From: Thiorhodovibrio litoralis
GTDB lineage: Bacteria > Pseudomonadota > Gammaproteobacteria > Chromatiales > Chromatiaceae
Direction of reading: 5' to 3'
DNA: 64,000 nucleotides
Assembly (NCBI RefSeq): GCF_033954455.1
Contig: NZ_CP121473.1
Location: forward strand, 868,001-932,000
Positions 46,662 to 56,235 of the stretch are shown in pieces (position 1 is the first letter of the stretch; the number at the start of each line of letters is the position of its first letter). The translations under genes were made by a program, and so were the position numbers. The notes beneath the pieces were generated by a model that worked only from the letters and a program-made list of their open reading frames with translations, was not told where the DNA came from and searched no databases.

Positions 46662-47765
46662 ATGATTAGCGCTCTCGACAACGCGATTGCTGCCATTATC
46701 TCCGCCGGTATTGCCGTGGCCGAGCGCGGCTGGCTGCCCGATGCCCTGCTGCGCGCCGGTATTCGCTCGCGGCTGCGCGACACTCTCAGGGAACTGCCAC
46801 TCAAGGATTGCGAAGCCGCCGTCAGATCGGAACAGGCGTTCCTTGAGATGATGCGCGACTCGCCCGTCGCCGCGCTGCCCGAGCGCGCCAACGAGCAGCA
46901 TTATGAGGTTCCGGCAGACTTCTACCAGCTCGTGTTGGGCCCGCGCCGCAAGTATAGCGCCTGCTGCTGGCCGGCGGGCGTCGACTCGCTGAAACAGGCC
47001 GAGGAGGCGTCGCTCGAGGTCACGGCCGAGCGTGCCGGCATTGGCGACGGTCAGCGGGTGCTGGAGCTCGGCTGCGGTTGGGGCTCCTTCAGCCTGTGGG
47101 CAGCCGAGCGCTTCCCTGGTAGTGAGTTCGTCGCGGTGTCCAACTCCCATTCCCAGAAAGCCTTCATCGATGCCCAGGCGGCGAGTCTGGGGCTTGAGAA
47201 TCTGCGGGTGCTGACGGCCGACATGAACGACTTTCAGGCGCCGGGGGCCTTTGATCGCATCGTCTCAATCGAGATGTTCGAGCACATGCGCAACTGGTTC
47301 AAGCTGTTCGATCGTCTGCACGACTGGCTGAACCCCGGCGGGCGTTTCTTCATGCACATCTTTTGTCACCGCGCCCATCCTTATCCCTACGAGGAGAGTG
47401 GCGGCGATGACTGGATGACGCGCTTTTTCTTCGCCGGCGGCATCATGCCCCACGATGCGCTGCCGCTGCATTTTCAGTCCCGCTTGCACCTGGTTAACCG
47501 CTGGCGCTGGGACGGTCGCCACTATGAGCGCACGCTCAATGCCTGGCTGGAACGCATGGATGCCAACAAAGCACGGGTCTTGCCGATCCTCGAGCAAGCC
47601 TATGGTAGCGACCCCAGCGCCGGTGACCCTGCCCGTGCCGCGGCCCTGTGGTGGATGCGCTGGCGGCTTTTCCTTATGGCATGCGCCGAGCTGTTTGGCT
47701 TTCGCGACGGGCAGGAATGGTGGGTTGGGCATTATTTGTTCGAGCGCCCGCGTGCCGAAAGCTAG
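46662..47765 (+). CDS. Cyclopropane-fatty-acid-synthase-like SAM methyltransferase
   Basis: A 367-residue class I SAM-dependent methyltransferase of the CFA/mycolic-acid family. HYEVPADFYQLVLGPRRKYS is the pre-domain substrate segment, ERAGIGDGQRVLELGCGWGS the SAM-binding motif I, and IVSIEMFEHMRNWFKLFDRL the CFA-type bicarbonate/acid region. It is close to the Coprinopsis Cfa/eukaryotic-type proteins that lack the extra N-terminal domain of bacterial CfaS. It may methylenate unsaturated phospholipid acyl chains; the actual product is unproven. It converges with the beta-propeller/di-haem gene, with an 18-base gap. Confidence 0.82.
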   Translation: MISALDNAIAAIISAGIAVAERGWLPDALLRAGIRSRLRDTLRELPLKDCEAAVRSEQAFLEMMRDSPVAALPERANEQHYEVPADFYQLVLGPRRKYSACCWPAGVDSLKQAEEASLEVTAERAGIGDGQRVLELGCGWGSFSLWAAERFPGSEFVAVSNSHSQKAFIDAQAASLGLENLRVLTADMNDFQAPGAFDRIVSIEMFEHMRNWFKLFDRLHDWLNPGGRFFMHIFCHRAHPYPYEESGGDDWMTRFFFAGGIMPHDALPLHFQSRLHLVNRWRWDGRHYERTLNAWLERMDANKARVLPILEQAYGSDPSAGDPARAAALWWMRWRLFLMACAELFGFRDGQEWWVGHYLFERPRAES

Positions 47766-47783
47766 CCCGAGCATAGCTGCCAC

Positions 47784-50513
47784 TTAGGGCACGCTCTCCG
47801 GATTGCTTGGATTCGAGCCTGCATCGAGTTCGTCGCCATCGTAAAAACCGTCCTCGTCTCGGTCGAGTGCCATTCGCTCGCCCGAGCCGGGTGGGACACA
47901 TGTGAAGGTTATTACATTGCCTGGAGGAGCAGTGAGCCTCAATAGTCGGGACATTGTGAGCGGTGGTTCATGAAGCCTGTCGCTATAAAATAGGCTGTCA
48001 TCCCGCATGAGCAGTCCTCGCGACTGCCCGCCAATGGTACCTTTCGCAATCAGCTCGCATTCGCCGGCAAGAGATCTTGTCTGCAGTAGTCGTAAACGTC
48101 TAGTCCTCTCGGACATTGGAGCTTCTGAATTCCACTTAAAGGTCATCTGCTGGCCAACGATGGGAAAGAGATTGCTGTCAGAAGCCAGGACGAACGAGCT
48201 AACCTCTCTGCGTTCGCGCTCCGCGACTAAGGGGTTATTAGAGAATACCCCCACGAAGCTGCGGTGAAAATTCGGTAACGTATCGCGTGCGCCGTCGTGA
48301 GTATAGCCAAATCCACGCACCACCCCTCCTACATTCGGGGCATCGGCAAGATCGTCGCTCACGCCGCCTCCGTTAAAGCCAACCTTGGTGTACATGTTGC
48401 GAAGATGAGGCACCTTGATTGCCTGTTCCTGTGGTGTATCCCGAACAGTGTTTCCACCCAGGCCATTTGTTCCGAAAAACCCCTCACTGCGGTCGAAAAC
48501 GTGGCAGTCGTTGCACACGAGTCCATTAACGTCGGGGCGTTCGAAGAAGATCTCCGCTCCGGCAGCTTCGTCTTCCGTTAGGCTGTTGTCTAATGCGCGC
48601 ACTGGATTGGGTGGGTAGCTTATTTCAAGAGCGAAGTTAGTAAACGCCAGCATCTCTTCATCGCTCAGCGGTTCGGTTCGCCCGAGCAGATGTTTGAAAG
48701 CCCCGTTAAACGCCATGAACGCCGCTTCCTCGTCCATCGGGTCGCCACCGGTGCTACTACCACCGGTGCGGTCACCTCTCCAGTGCATGGGACCTTGCCC
48801 AGCCATTCCCCGCAGGCTTTGGGTGGTCATGGGGCCTTTCATCGGGTGGAAGTCTGTGGCAGGTGGGTTACCAACGTTCACGGGATTGGGGTTTTCCTCG
48901 ACTTCCCCATCAGGATTGCCCAGATCCCACCCCAAATGATCCGTGTCACCAAAAATGTGGCAGCCAGCACAGGAAGAGTCCCCGCGGCTAGAGGTATAGG
49001 AGGCATCGTATAGGAATGGGCGCCCTTTGACGACTTCAGGGGGCTCTGGGTTAAACATCGCTACGCTACCGACCTCAACACCGGGGCTGGTGGAAAGGTC
49101 GACAATCGCGATAGCATTGTTGAAACGGGTGAGTACATAAAGCCTTTTTCGAAGCTCGTCCAACGCGATGCCACTGGGGCCACCCCCGCTTAGCAGTATC
49201 TGTTTCTCTGCGCTGGGCAGGAAGGTGTCAGCTTCAAGCGCTTCAGCATCGTAGACAGCAATTTTGCTGGAACCAAAGGCTGCCAAATATAAGGTCGCTC
49301 CATCATTGCTGAGGACCATCTGGGTGGGGGTAGCGACGCTGATTGCATTTTCTTGGGGAGTACCGGGAAACGTTTCGTAGTTGATGTGCTTGTTCAAATG
49401 TCGGGTTTTCACAGTGCTTCCCTGAATGACGGAAATCCGGTTTTCGATGAAGTGACCGCGTACCGTGCTACCACCTCCACCAGGTCCTTCGAAGCGAATA
49501 TGATTTCTCGCTTCGATGTTAGAGACGTAAATGGCACCAGTTGCAGGATTCGTCACCATATTGAACAGTGTCGTTCCCACTCCTCTCACCCGACTGTTGT
49601 CGAGTTCCACCGGCGGATCGGCCATGGCGTCGATCGCGAAGACGTCAAAGTCGGGTAAGCTCATCCGCACGTTGTCACTCCACACCTTGCCGCCAGCATC
49701 CACCCAATCGGTTCCGTTGTATTTGATGATCTGACCAACATCGGGTGCTGGTACATCGTCAACATTCATCAGTGGGGGCGGCATGCGTCCATCTACGGTG
49801 TCGGCACCGACTACTGAAGTCTGATTGCCAGAGTGGAGTATGCCTGCGTAAACGACGCTGCCCTCTGCATTGGTCGCTAGGGGGCGAGGTGTATCGCCAA
49901 ACAGTGTGACGATGTCCGGCTTCTCCTGCGGATTCTTTGCATCAATCACCCAAACATCGGCTCTGCCTTCGATATCAAGCGGCTTGTATTCGAGAGGAGA
50001 ATTTTGCCCCCGATGGGCAGTCGTAACGAATGCCTTTCCGTTGTTTGGCCCAGCAAACACGATATCCCGAGGCTCGTCGCCGACATGAACCGTTTCGATC
50101 ACGACCGCCTGGACTGGCTGGGGGGCTCCGACGGGGGGGAACCACACAATACTCACACTATCGGACAGATGATTCACGACCCATGCTTGATTGTCGGAAA
50201 ATGCAGCAACTGCCACTGGCTCCATGCCAACGGGCACCGAGTAAGCATGCTCGAGCCCTTCGGCGGTTATGTCGTAAATCTCCAGACGGTTATCAGGGGT
50301 ATTGGTGACCAACAGCCGCTGACCATTCGGAGTCAGGACGATAGGCCGCGCCTGCCCCGATTCGAACGTCACAAAACTCTCAGCATGGATCGAGCCAGCG
50401 CACAGGCCGAGGGAAATAAGGAGAAAAAACTGGATAAAAAGACCGGGAAGCCCTTGCTGAACGGGAGCCAGCGATGGGAGTGGTTTTATCAAATTACGAG
50501 TTGTCGACTTCAT
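47784..50513 (-). CDS. Secreted beta-propeller / di-haem cytochrome c peroxidase-like protein
   Basis: 909 residues with a signal peptide (about 24-44, FFLLISLGLCAGSIHA). Residues 45-480 form a YVTN/lactonase-type beta-propeller (RPIVLTPNGQRLLVTNTPDN, PTQMVLSNDGATLYLAAFGS). A MauG/CCP-like di-haem domain follows, with CAGCH near residue 514 and CNDCH near 666, plus the bridging PHLRNMYTKVGFNGGG segment. The C-terminus (DRDEDGFYDGDELDAG) is a calcium-binding EF-hand-like motif of thrombospondin type 3 style. It probably works outside the inner membrane in peroxide reduction or cofactor/protein oxidation. Base composition is noticeably less GC-rich than in flanking genes, which hints at transfer. 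It stands alone. Confidence 0.85.
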   Translation of the reverse strand: MKSTTRNLIKPLPSLAPVQQGLPGLFIQFFLLISLGLCAGSIHAESFVTFESGQARPIVLTPNGQRLLVTNTPDNRLEIYDITAEGLEHAYSVPVGMEPVAVAAFSDNQAWVVNHLSDSVSIVWFPPVGAPQPVQAVVIETVHVGDEPRDIVFAGPNNGKAFVTTAHRGQNSPLEYKPLDIEGRADVWVIDAKNPQEKPDIVTLFGDTPRPLATNAEGSVVYAGILHSGNQTSVVGADTVDGRMPPPLMNVDDVPAPDVGQIIKYNGTDWVDAGGKVWSDNVRMSLPDFDVFAIDAMADPPVELDNSRVRGVGTTLFNMVTNPATGAIYVSNIEARNHIRFEGPGGGGSTVRGHFIENRISVIQGSTVKTRHLNKHINYETFPGTPQENAISVATPTQMVLSNDGATLYLAAFGSSKIAVYDAEALEADTFLPSAEKQILLSGGGPSGIALDELRKRLYVLTRFNNAIAIVDLSTSPGVEVGSVAMFNPEPPEVVKGRPFLYDASYTSSRGDSSCAGCHIFGDTDHLGWDLGNPDGEVEENPNPVNVGNPPATDFHPMKGPMTTQSLRGMAGQGPMHWRGDRTGGSSTGGDPMDEEAAFMAFNGAFKHLLGRTEPLSDEEMLAFTNFALEISYPPNPVRALDNSLTEDEAAGAEIFFERPDVNGLVCNDCHVFDRSEGFFGTNGLGGNTVRDTPQEQAIKVPHLRNMYTKVGFNGGGVSDDLADAPNVGGVVRGFGYTHDGARDTLPNFHRSFVGVFSNNPLVAERERREVSSFVLASDSNLFPIVGQQMTFKWNSEAPMSERTRRLRLLQTRSLAGECELIAKGTIGGQSRGLLMRDDSLFYSDRLHEPPLTMSRLLRLTAPPGNVITFTCVPPGSGERMALDRDEDGFYDGDELDAGSNPSNPESVP

Positions 50514-50633
50514 TTTGGGTTTCGCTCATACCTAGCTGATAATCGTTGGAAAAGTCCTCGGACTGGCGGCTTTCAGAAATGCAAGCAGCTGGCGGATAAG
50601 GAACTAAAAATTTGGCGATGATCGATATCAATC

Positions 50634-50987
50634 TTAACCCCGGTGGCTTGCGCAGGTCAGGCGAATCGTTTCTAAGGTTGTTGAGCAAGAGCCGGCGCCG
50701 ATTCGGTTTCTGACTGACCTTAACGTTACCGGGATTTCCTCGGCCACGAGGGCCTCCGCGGCATCAATGATGTCTTGCGGTTGAACGCTTATAGCAAGTC
50801 CTCGCGCGGGAATCTTCAAAATCCATAGCGGGATTGTCGTCGAAAAAGGCTGAAAAGCGGGAAATCTTACACGAAAAATGGCGTCTGCTGATATGTGTGG
50901 CGCGAACTTGCGCAACCACGCGAGTTTCTCCTTGCTAGCCCGAGGGTCACGAACCCAGGTAAAGTGCCCGGTTAAACTGGCAGTCAT
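50634..50987 (-). CDS. Small protein with KfrA_N-like DNA-binding segment, possibly a gene fragment
   Basis: 117 residues. ATG at 50987 has GGGAG 6 bases upstream, a good ribosome-binding site. The C-terminal part (QDIIDAAEALVAEEIPVTLR, then SVRNRIGAGSCSTTLETIRL) resembles the helix-turn-helix N-terminal domain of plasmid KfrA proteins. In KfrA this domain is followed by a long coiled coil that is absent here. The first 60 residues are unrelated to KfrA, as far as I can see. It may be a stranded or frameshifted plasmid-derived remnant that is still translated. The area is A/T-rich. Confidence 0.45.
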   Translation of the reverse strand: MTASLTGHFTWVRDPRASKEKLAWLRKFAPHISADAIFRVRFPAFQPFSTTIPLWILKIPARGLAISVQPQDIIDAAEALVAEEIPVTLRSVRNRIGAGSCSTTLETIRLTCASHRG

Positions 50988-51263
50988 AAGATACTCCCGT
51001 GGTTATTTCTCGATAGACTGTCGCAACTTTATCGATATTTGAACTTTTATTCCGCTCGCCCTGCGCCAGCGCACCGAAAGCTAGCCCGAAGTGCAAACAC
51101 CCGGCTATAGTAAGGGTGACGAATGTCGGGAGCCACTCGGCAGGCCATCACAAGTGGTCAGTAGAGCACGAGATGTGACAAATTGGCAGTATTGCCATAA
51201 CACAAGAGCCAAAATTCCAGATGGTTTTGGTGAACTGGATTAGCGATGAAGGGGGAACCAGCG

Positions 51264-51791
51264 ATGAAGGCTCTGAGGATCATTTTCGGTTGTGCGCTGC
51301 TGGCAATAGCCGGTTGCTCGTCATCGCCCAAGAACATCGACTACGACCTGGTAACGACTGACATCAAGCCCTTCGAATACGGCGAGGTGCTTTGCCACGG
51401 CGTGTCAATGGATGTGCGACATACCTGTGTCACCTTGGCAATGCAGCACTATCGTGAGCGGGTGCGCATGGAAAGTCCCCCTGCGGAGGCTACGCAAGGG
51501 CCTTTCGCAATGGTTTTCGCCGATGGTGATTTCTATACCGGGCGCTATACCTCGGACCCTTTCGCCGCGGCCTTTAACGTGCGCAACGCGGGCGGTGAGC
51601 GGTGCCGCGGCCGCTACAATGCCTTCCACGGCGATAAGGACCCCATTTTCAAAATCCGCTGCGATGGCGGGGTGAGCGGGCAGGGCAATATCATTCTCGA
51701 TCTCGGTGGGCGCAACGGGCTTGGCGAGTTCAAGCTCGACGATGGTCGCTACGGCCGCATCGCCTTCGGCTATGCGGCAGTGGATGCCTGA
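51264..51791 (+). CDS. Lipoprotein of unknown function
   Basis: A 175-residue lipoprotein: MKALRIIFGCALLAIAGCSS has a clear lipobox (AIAGC). The mature part includes four cysteines in LCHGVSMDVRHTC, ERCRGRY and IRCDGGVSG, suggesting two disulfides, and a C-terminal glycine-rich beta region (GNIILDLGGRNGLGEFKLDD). No family is recognised. An in-frame ATG at 51246 would put six residues before the signal; 51264 is preferred. It converges on rimO. Confidence 0.75.
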   Translation: MKALRIIFGCALLAIAGCSSSPKNIDYDLVTTDIKPFEYGEVLCHGVSMDVRHTCVTLAMQHYRERVRMESPPAEATQGPFAMVFADGDFYTGRYTSDPFAAAFNVRNAGGERCRGRYNAFHGDKDPIFKIRCDGGVSGQGNIILDLGGRNGLGEFKLDDGRYGRIAFGYAAVDA

Positions 51792-51832
51792 TCGGCGCAG
51801 CTGCGCTCACCTTATCGGCGCAGCCGCGCTTG

Positions 51833-53161
51833 CTAAGGCCTATAGTCCGTCGGTTCGCCGATCAAATCATGCTCGGTGCTGTCGGTGATGCGCACCATGA
51901 TGAAATCACCCGGCTCGACCTCCCAGGCGCCGGGGATGATCACCTCGCCGTCGATCTCCGGAGCGTCGGCATGGCTGCGGGCGATACAGCGGTTGGGCTC
52001 GATGCGGTCGATCATCACGATCATGTCCTGGTCTACCCGGCCTCGCAGTTTGGCGCGGCTGATCACGGCCTGGTGGGCCATGAAGCGCTCGAGCCGTTCC
52101 TGCTTGACCTCATCTGCAACCGCATCAGGCAGCGCGTTGGCCGCGGCTCCGGTCACCGGCGAGTAAGCGAAGCAGCCGACCCGGTCGAGTTGGGCTTCGC
52201 TCATAAACGCGAGGAGCTGCGCGAAATCCTCCTCCGTCTCGCCAGGAAAGCCGACGATAAAGGTGCTGCGGATCGCAAGCGTCGGGCACTGCTCGCGCCA
52301 TTGGGTCAAGCGCTCCAACATGCGTTCGGTGGCGGCCGGGCGGCGCATGGCGCGCAGAACAGCAAGGCTTGCATGCTGTAGCGGCATGTCCAGATACGGC
52401 AGAATCAGCTCCTGCGCCATCAGCGGAATGAGCTGGTCGACCGAGGGGTAAGGGTAGACATAGTGCAGGCGCACCCAGGGGGCGATCTCGCCGAACACCT
52501 GGGCGAGGGAGGTCAGATCGGTGCGCAACGGGCGCCCGCGCCAGAAGTCCAGCTTGTGGTTCAGGTCGCGCCCATAGGCGCTGGTGTCCTGGGAGATGAC
52601 CAGCAGCTCGCGCACGCCGTGATCGACCAGTCGCTGGGCCTCTTCAAGCACCTCTCCGATGGGCCGGCTGCGCAGGGGGCCGCGCAGGCTGGGGATCACG
52701 CAGAAGCTGCATCTGTGATCGCAGCCCTCGGCGATCTTGATGTAAGCCGTATGCGCGGGGGTCAGTTTAACGCCCTGGGGCGGGATCAACCGGTCGAAGG
52801 GATGATCCGGCGGCGGCAGGTGCTGGTGCACGGCGGCCATGACCGCGTCATCCTGCTCCGGACCGGTGATGGCGAGCAGGTCAGGATAGGCGTCGCGAAT
52901 CACGGCTTCCCGGGCACCCAGGCAGCCGGTGACGATCACCCGACCGCAGGCGGCCATGGCCTCGCCGATGGTCTCGAGCGATTCGCTGACCGCGTCCTCG
53001 ATGAAGCCGCAGGTGTTGATGACCACCAAATTGGCTGCCTCGTAGCTCGGTGCCATCTGGTAGCCGTCGGCGCGCAGCCGGGTGAGCAGGCGCTCGGAGT
53101 CAACCGTGGCTTTGGGACACCCCAGGCTGATAAACCCGACACTTGGAATCATGACACGCAT
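51833..53161 (-). CDS. rimO: Ribosomal protein S12 methylthiotransferase RimO
   Basis: A radical SAM methylthiotransferase that modifies Asp88 of ribosomal protein S12. At 442 residues it has the N-terminal MTTase domain with three cluster cysteines ([37 protein letters not shown]), the radical SAM CxxxCxxC in [17 protein letters not shown], and a C-terminal TRAM domain. ATG at 53161 is used; ATG at 53152 ([12 protein letters not shown]) is equally possible. It is divergent from ispH across a short spacer that holds both promoters. Confidence 0.96.
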   Translation of the reverse strand: MRVMIPSVGFISLGCPKATVDSERLLTRLRADGYQMAPSYEAANLVVINTCGFIEDAVSESLETIGEAMAACGRVIVTGCLGAREAVIRDAYPDLLAITGPEQDDAVMAAVHQHLPPPDHPFDRLIPPQGVKLTPAHTAYIKIAEGCDHRCSFCVIPSLRGPLRSRPIGEVLEEAQRLVDHGVRELLVISQDTSAYGRDLNHKLDFWRGRPLRTDLTSLAQVFGEIAPWVRLHYVYPYPSVDQLIPLMAQELILPYLDMPLQHASLAVLRAMRRPAATERMLERLTQWREQCPTLAIRSTFIVGFPGETEEDFAQLLAFMSEAQLDRVGCFAYSPVTGAAANALPDAVADEVKQERLERFMAHQAVISRAKLRGRVDQDMIVMIDRIEPNRCIARSHADAPEIDGEVIIPGAWEVEPGDFIMVRITDSTEHDLIGEPTDYRP

Positions 53162-53343
53162 CCGTAACGGCAAGGTGAAGAAGCGACGCTGAAACTATAG
53201 CGTTTCTGTCGGATTTTATCTTGATGGGCGACGGATTTCCGGTAGGATTAGCGCATCGCAATCGCGGGTCCCGCCCTGGCGCAAGCGCGGGTTTGGACCT
53301 GGCCCGTAGCCCGCGCCCGCTCAAGAATCGACATCGCACAGAC

Positions 53344-54357
53344 ATGACCACCGTATTTTCCGCCCAATCCTCTCCCGACGCGACTTCCAATGCTGCCCCG
53401 CCTGCCATGGACGTTTTGCTCGCCAATCCGCGCGGCTTTTGTGCCGGTGTCGATCGCGCCATCGCGATTGTCGAACGGGTGCTGGAGCAGCACGGCGCGC
53501 CCCTGTATGTGCGCCACGAGGTGGTCCATAACCGCTACATTGTCGAATCCCTGAAAGCGCGCGGAGTGATCTTTATTGAGGATGTCGCCGAGGTGCCTGA
53601 AGGTGCGGTCTGCGTCTTCAGCGCCCATGGGGTGTCGCTGGATGTTCGCCGCCAGGCCGAGGAACGCAACCTGCAGCTGTATGACGCGACCTGCCCGCTG
53701 GTGACCAAAGTGCATCTGGAGGTGGCACGGCACTGCCGGGACGGCGCCGATGTGGTGCTGATCGGCCATCGCGGACACCCGGAGGTGGAAGGCACCATGG
53801 GACAATGCCCCGGCGGCGAGGGACCGGGTGGCGAGGGACAGGTCCACCTGATCGAATCGGTCGCCGATATCCCGGAGCTTGCGGTGCGCGATCCGAATAA
53901 CGTCTGCTATGTGACCCAGACTACCCTCTCGGTCGATGACAGTCGCGCGATGATCGATGCGCTCAAAGCCCGATTTCCGGCGCTGAAGGGGCCGAAAAAA
54001 AGCGATATCTGCTACGCCACCCAAAACCGCCAGGATGCGGTGCGCAAGCTGGCGGCGGATGCGGATCTGATGCTGGTGGTCGGCTCGGTAACCAGCTCTA
54101 ACTCCAACCGCCTGCGCGAGCTGGCCGAAAAACAGGGCATCGCGGCTTATCTGATCGATGGCGCCGATGAGATCGACCCGCAATGGCTGGCCGGCAAACC
54201 ACGGGTAGCGGTGACCGCCGGCGCCTCGGCACCGGAGCTGCTGGTGCAACAAGTGATTGAGCGCCTGCGCGAGCTCGGTGCGGCGCAGGTGCAGGAGTGC
54301 GACGGCGTTGCCGAAGAGGTTGTCTTTGCGTTGCCCAAATCCCTAATGACTGAATGA
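53344..54357 (+). CDS. ispH: 4-hydroxy-3-methylbut-2-enyl diphosphate reductase
   Basis: Last step of the non-mevalonate isoprenoid pathway: an iron-sulfur enzyme making IPP and DMAPP from HMBPP. It has 337 residues with the cluster cysteines in [24 protein letters not shown] and [11 protein letters not shown], and the catalytic Glu/Thr segment [12 protein letters not shown]. An insertion built on a duplicated 10-base unit (GGEG-P-GGEG) lies in the loop after VEGTMGQCP. The frame is open upstream to 53221. ATG at 53344 is taken, although [14 protein letters not shown] at 53407 is also possible. thiO follows 128 bases later. Confidence 0.96.
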   Translation: MTTVFSAQSSPDATSNAAPPAMDVLLANPRGFCAGVDRAIAIVERVLEQHGAPLYVRHEVVHNRYIVESLKARGVIFIEDVAEVPEGAVCVFSAHGVSLDVRRQAEERNLQLYDATCPLVTKVHLEVARHCRDGADVVLIGHRGHPEVEGTMGQCPGGEGPGGEGQVHLIESVADIPELAVRDPNNVCYVTQTTLSVDDSRAMIDALKARFPALKGPKKSDICYATQNRQDAVRKLAADADLMLVVGSVTSSNSNRLRELAEKQGIAAYLIDGADEIDPQWLAGKPRVAVTAGASAPELLVQQVIERLRELGAAQVQECDGVAEEVVFALPKSLMTE

Positions 54358-54485
54358 TGGCCGAATGATGGCCGAATCCCCTGTGACGGAATCGAACAAT
54401 AGACCCATATCCGGGCCTCCAGCCTGAGCAACTAGCGCTGCCGGTGGCGGCCTGAGATGCGACGCCCAAGCGAGCGAAACAGACT

Positions 54486-55577
54486 ATGAGCGATTATCTA
54501 ATTGTCGGCGGCGGCGTGATCGGCTTGATGACCGCCTATGAATTGGCCAAGACTGAAGCCTCGGTAACCCTGATCGAGATGCGCGATACCGGGCGTCAGT
54601 CCTCCTGGGCCGGCGGCGGCATCCTCTCGCCGCTCTATCCCTGGCACTATCCGGCCTCGGTCAATGCGCTCGCGTTCTGGAGTCAGGCCTACTATCCGCA
54701 GTTCATCCAGGAGCTGCTGGATAAAACAGGTGTCGATCCGGAATATCGCGCCTCCGGGTTGATGATTCTGGATGCCGCGGAACGCGATCTCGGCCTGGCC
54801 TGGGGCGAACGCCACAGCATTCCAGTCGAGTTGCTGGACCGCGCCGGTGTTGCGGCCCAGGAGCCCAATCTGGAACTTGAGCTGGATAATGCGCTCTGGC
54901 TGCCGAGCATCGCCCAGGTGCGCAATCCGCGCTTGACGCGTTCTCTGCGCGCGGCTATCGACAAGAAGGTGAAGATTCGCGAGAACGAGGAAGTCATCGA
55001 CCTGCGCATTCAAAACGGGCGGGTCGAGGGTGTGCGCACCACGGCCGGACAGGTGGCGGCTGATCGCGTCGTGGTTTGCGCCGGCGCCTGGACCGCGCAA
55101 CTGCTCGAGCACATCGGCCAAGCCCCGAATATTCGCCCGGTCCGCGGGCAGATGATGCTGTTCTTTGCCAAGCCGGATCAGATCCGGCACGTCACCCTCT
55201 ACCGCGAGCGCTACATCATCCCGCGGCAGGACGGCCGCGTGCTGATCGGCAGCACGCTTGCGGAAGAAGCCGGTTTCAACAAGAGCACCACCAGCCAGGC
55301 CAAGGAGGAGCTCTACCGCTTTGCTGTCGAGCTCTACCCGCTGCTAAAACGCGCCCCGATCGAAGACCACTGGGCCGGCCTGCGCCCCGGCTCGCCCAAA
55401 GGTGTGCCCTACATCGGTGCCTACCCGGGAGTCGAGGGCCTGTTCGTCAATGCCGGCCACTTCAGCACTGGCCTGGTCACAGGCCCGGCCTCGGCGCGTC
55501 TGATCAGCGATCTCATGCTTGAGCGCTCGCCCATTGTGTCGCCCGAGCCTTATGCGCTCGAGACCGAGCGCGACTGA
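54486..55577 (+). CDS. thiO: Glycine oxidase ThiO (FAD-dependent)
   Basis: Oxidises glycine to dehydroglycine for the thiazole ring of thiamine. It has 363 residues: the FAD Rossmann motif DYLIVGGGVIGLMTAYELA at the N-terminus, GRQSSWAGGGILSPLYPW, VVVCAGAWTAQLL, and the C-terminal FVNAGHFSTGLVTGPASARL flavin contact. The family also contains other D-amino-acid oxidases, but the GGGILSPLYPW and GHFSTGLV segments fit ThiO. It follows ispH on the same strand, and no THI-box riboswitch precedes it. It converges with the LOV gene. Confidence 0.9.
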   Translation: MSDYLIVGGGVIGLMTAYELAKTEASVTLIEMRDTGRQSSWAGGGILSPLYPWHYPASVNALAFWSQAYYPQFIQELLDKTGVDPEYRASGLMILDAAERDLGLAWGERHSIPVELLDRAGVAAQEPNLELELDNALWLPSIAQVRNPRLTRSLRAAIDKKVKIRENEEVIDLRIQNGRVEGVRTTAGQVAADRVVVCAGAWTAQLLEHIGQAPNIRPVRGQMMLFFAKPDQIRHVTLYRERYIIPRQDGRVLIGSTLAEEAGFNKSTTSQAKEELYRFAVELYPLLKRAPIEDHWAGLRPGSPKGVPYIGAYPGVEGLFVNAGHFSTGLVTGPASARLISDLMLERSPIVSPEPYALETERD

Positions 55578-55601
55578 AGCCCGATCTTTACAGCGCCTGG
55601 G

Positions 55602-56069
55602 TCAGTCATCGTCTGGCGGCGTGCCGGCTTTCGTCAGCAGGGCATTAAGCCGCGCCAGTTCCTCCTTGGCCTTGACCTGTTCAGTCACGTCGTACTGAAT
55701 GCCAAGATAGTAGATCAGCTTATCTTCGCGATCGAACAGCGGGCGGATGGTGAACTGGTTGTAGAACAGGGAGCCGTCCTTGCGATAATTGCGCAAAGTG
55801 ATAGTGACCGACTTCTGCTCCTCGAGCGCCTCGCGGATGCGCCCAAGCTCTGGCTGGTCGTGGTCCTCGCCCTGCAGAAAGCGGCAGTTGCGACCGAGAA
55901 TCTCGTTGCGGTCATAGCCGGTGATCAGCTCGAATGCCTCATTGGCGTAGACGATGGGATTGTCCGGCTGGTCGGGGTCGGACAATGTGACCCCGTTGAC
56001 GACCGTATCCAAAATCTGTGACAGCACAAAGGGGATGAGCCCCGGGTCTTTGTCGGCGGTGAATTCCAT
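55602..56069 (-). CDS. Short LOV photoreceptor protein
   Basis: A 155-residue protein that is essentially one flavin-binding LOV domain. The photoadduct cysteine is Cys62 in GRNCRFLQG (59-67). Asn94 (LRNYRKDG) and Asn104 (FYNQFTIRP) are the flavin-contacting asparagines, and Gln125 (YLGIQYDVT) the signalling glutamine. A C-terminal helix of about 20 residues (VKAKEELARLNALL) would be the J-alpha helix or dimer interface. There is no kinase, GGDEF or HTH output domain, so it should signal through a partner. Blue-light sensing is inferred from these residues. It is separated from its SRPBCC neighbour by 166 bases. Confidence 0.92.
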   Translation of the reverse strand: MEFTADKDPGLIPFVLSQILDTVVNGVTLSDPDQPDNPIVYANEAFELITGYDRNEILGRNCRFLQGEDHDQPELGRIREALEEQKSVTITLRNYRKDGSLFYNQFTIRPLFDREDKLIYYLGIQYDVTEQVKAKEELARLNALLTKAGTPPDDD

Positions 56070-56235
56070 GGTCGGCTCCTGAGCATTGGGGCTTGCGCCT
56101 GAGTAGCGTCATCTTGTCTTGACGGGGTTATCGCCATCACACATTGGTTTTTCGGTTTCGGGCCGAATTTCCACCTGATTTTGATTAAGCCGCAGCCACA
56201 AGATGGCTCTGTGTCTGTTTAGTCGGGCACGGGCT

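Noticed and set aside
54358-54485. Possible TPP riboswitch ahead of thiO
   Set aside because: No THI-box-like sequence or matching fold is seen in the 128 bases; only a short tandem duplication GAATGATGGCC around the ispH stop.
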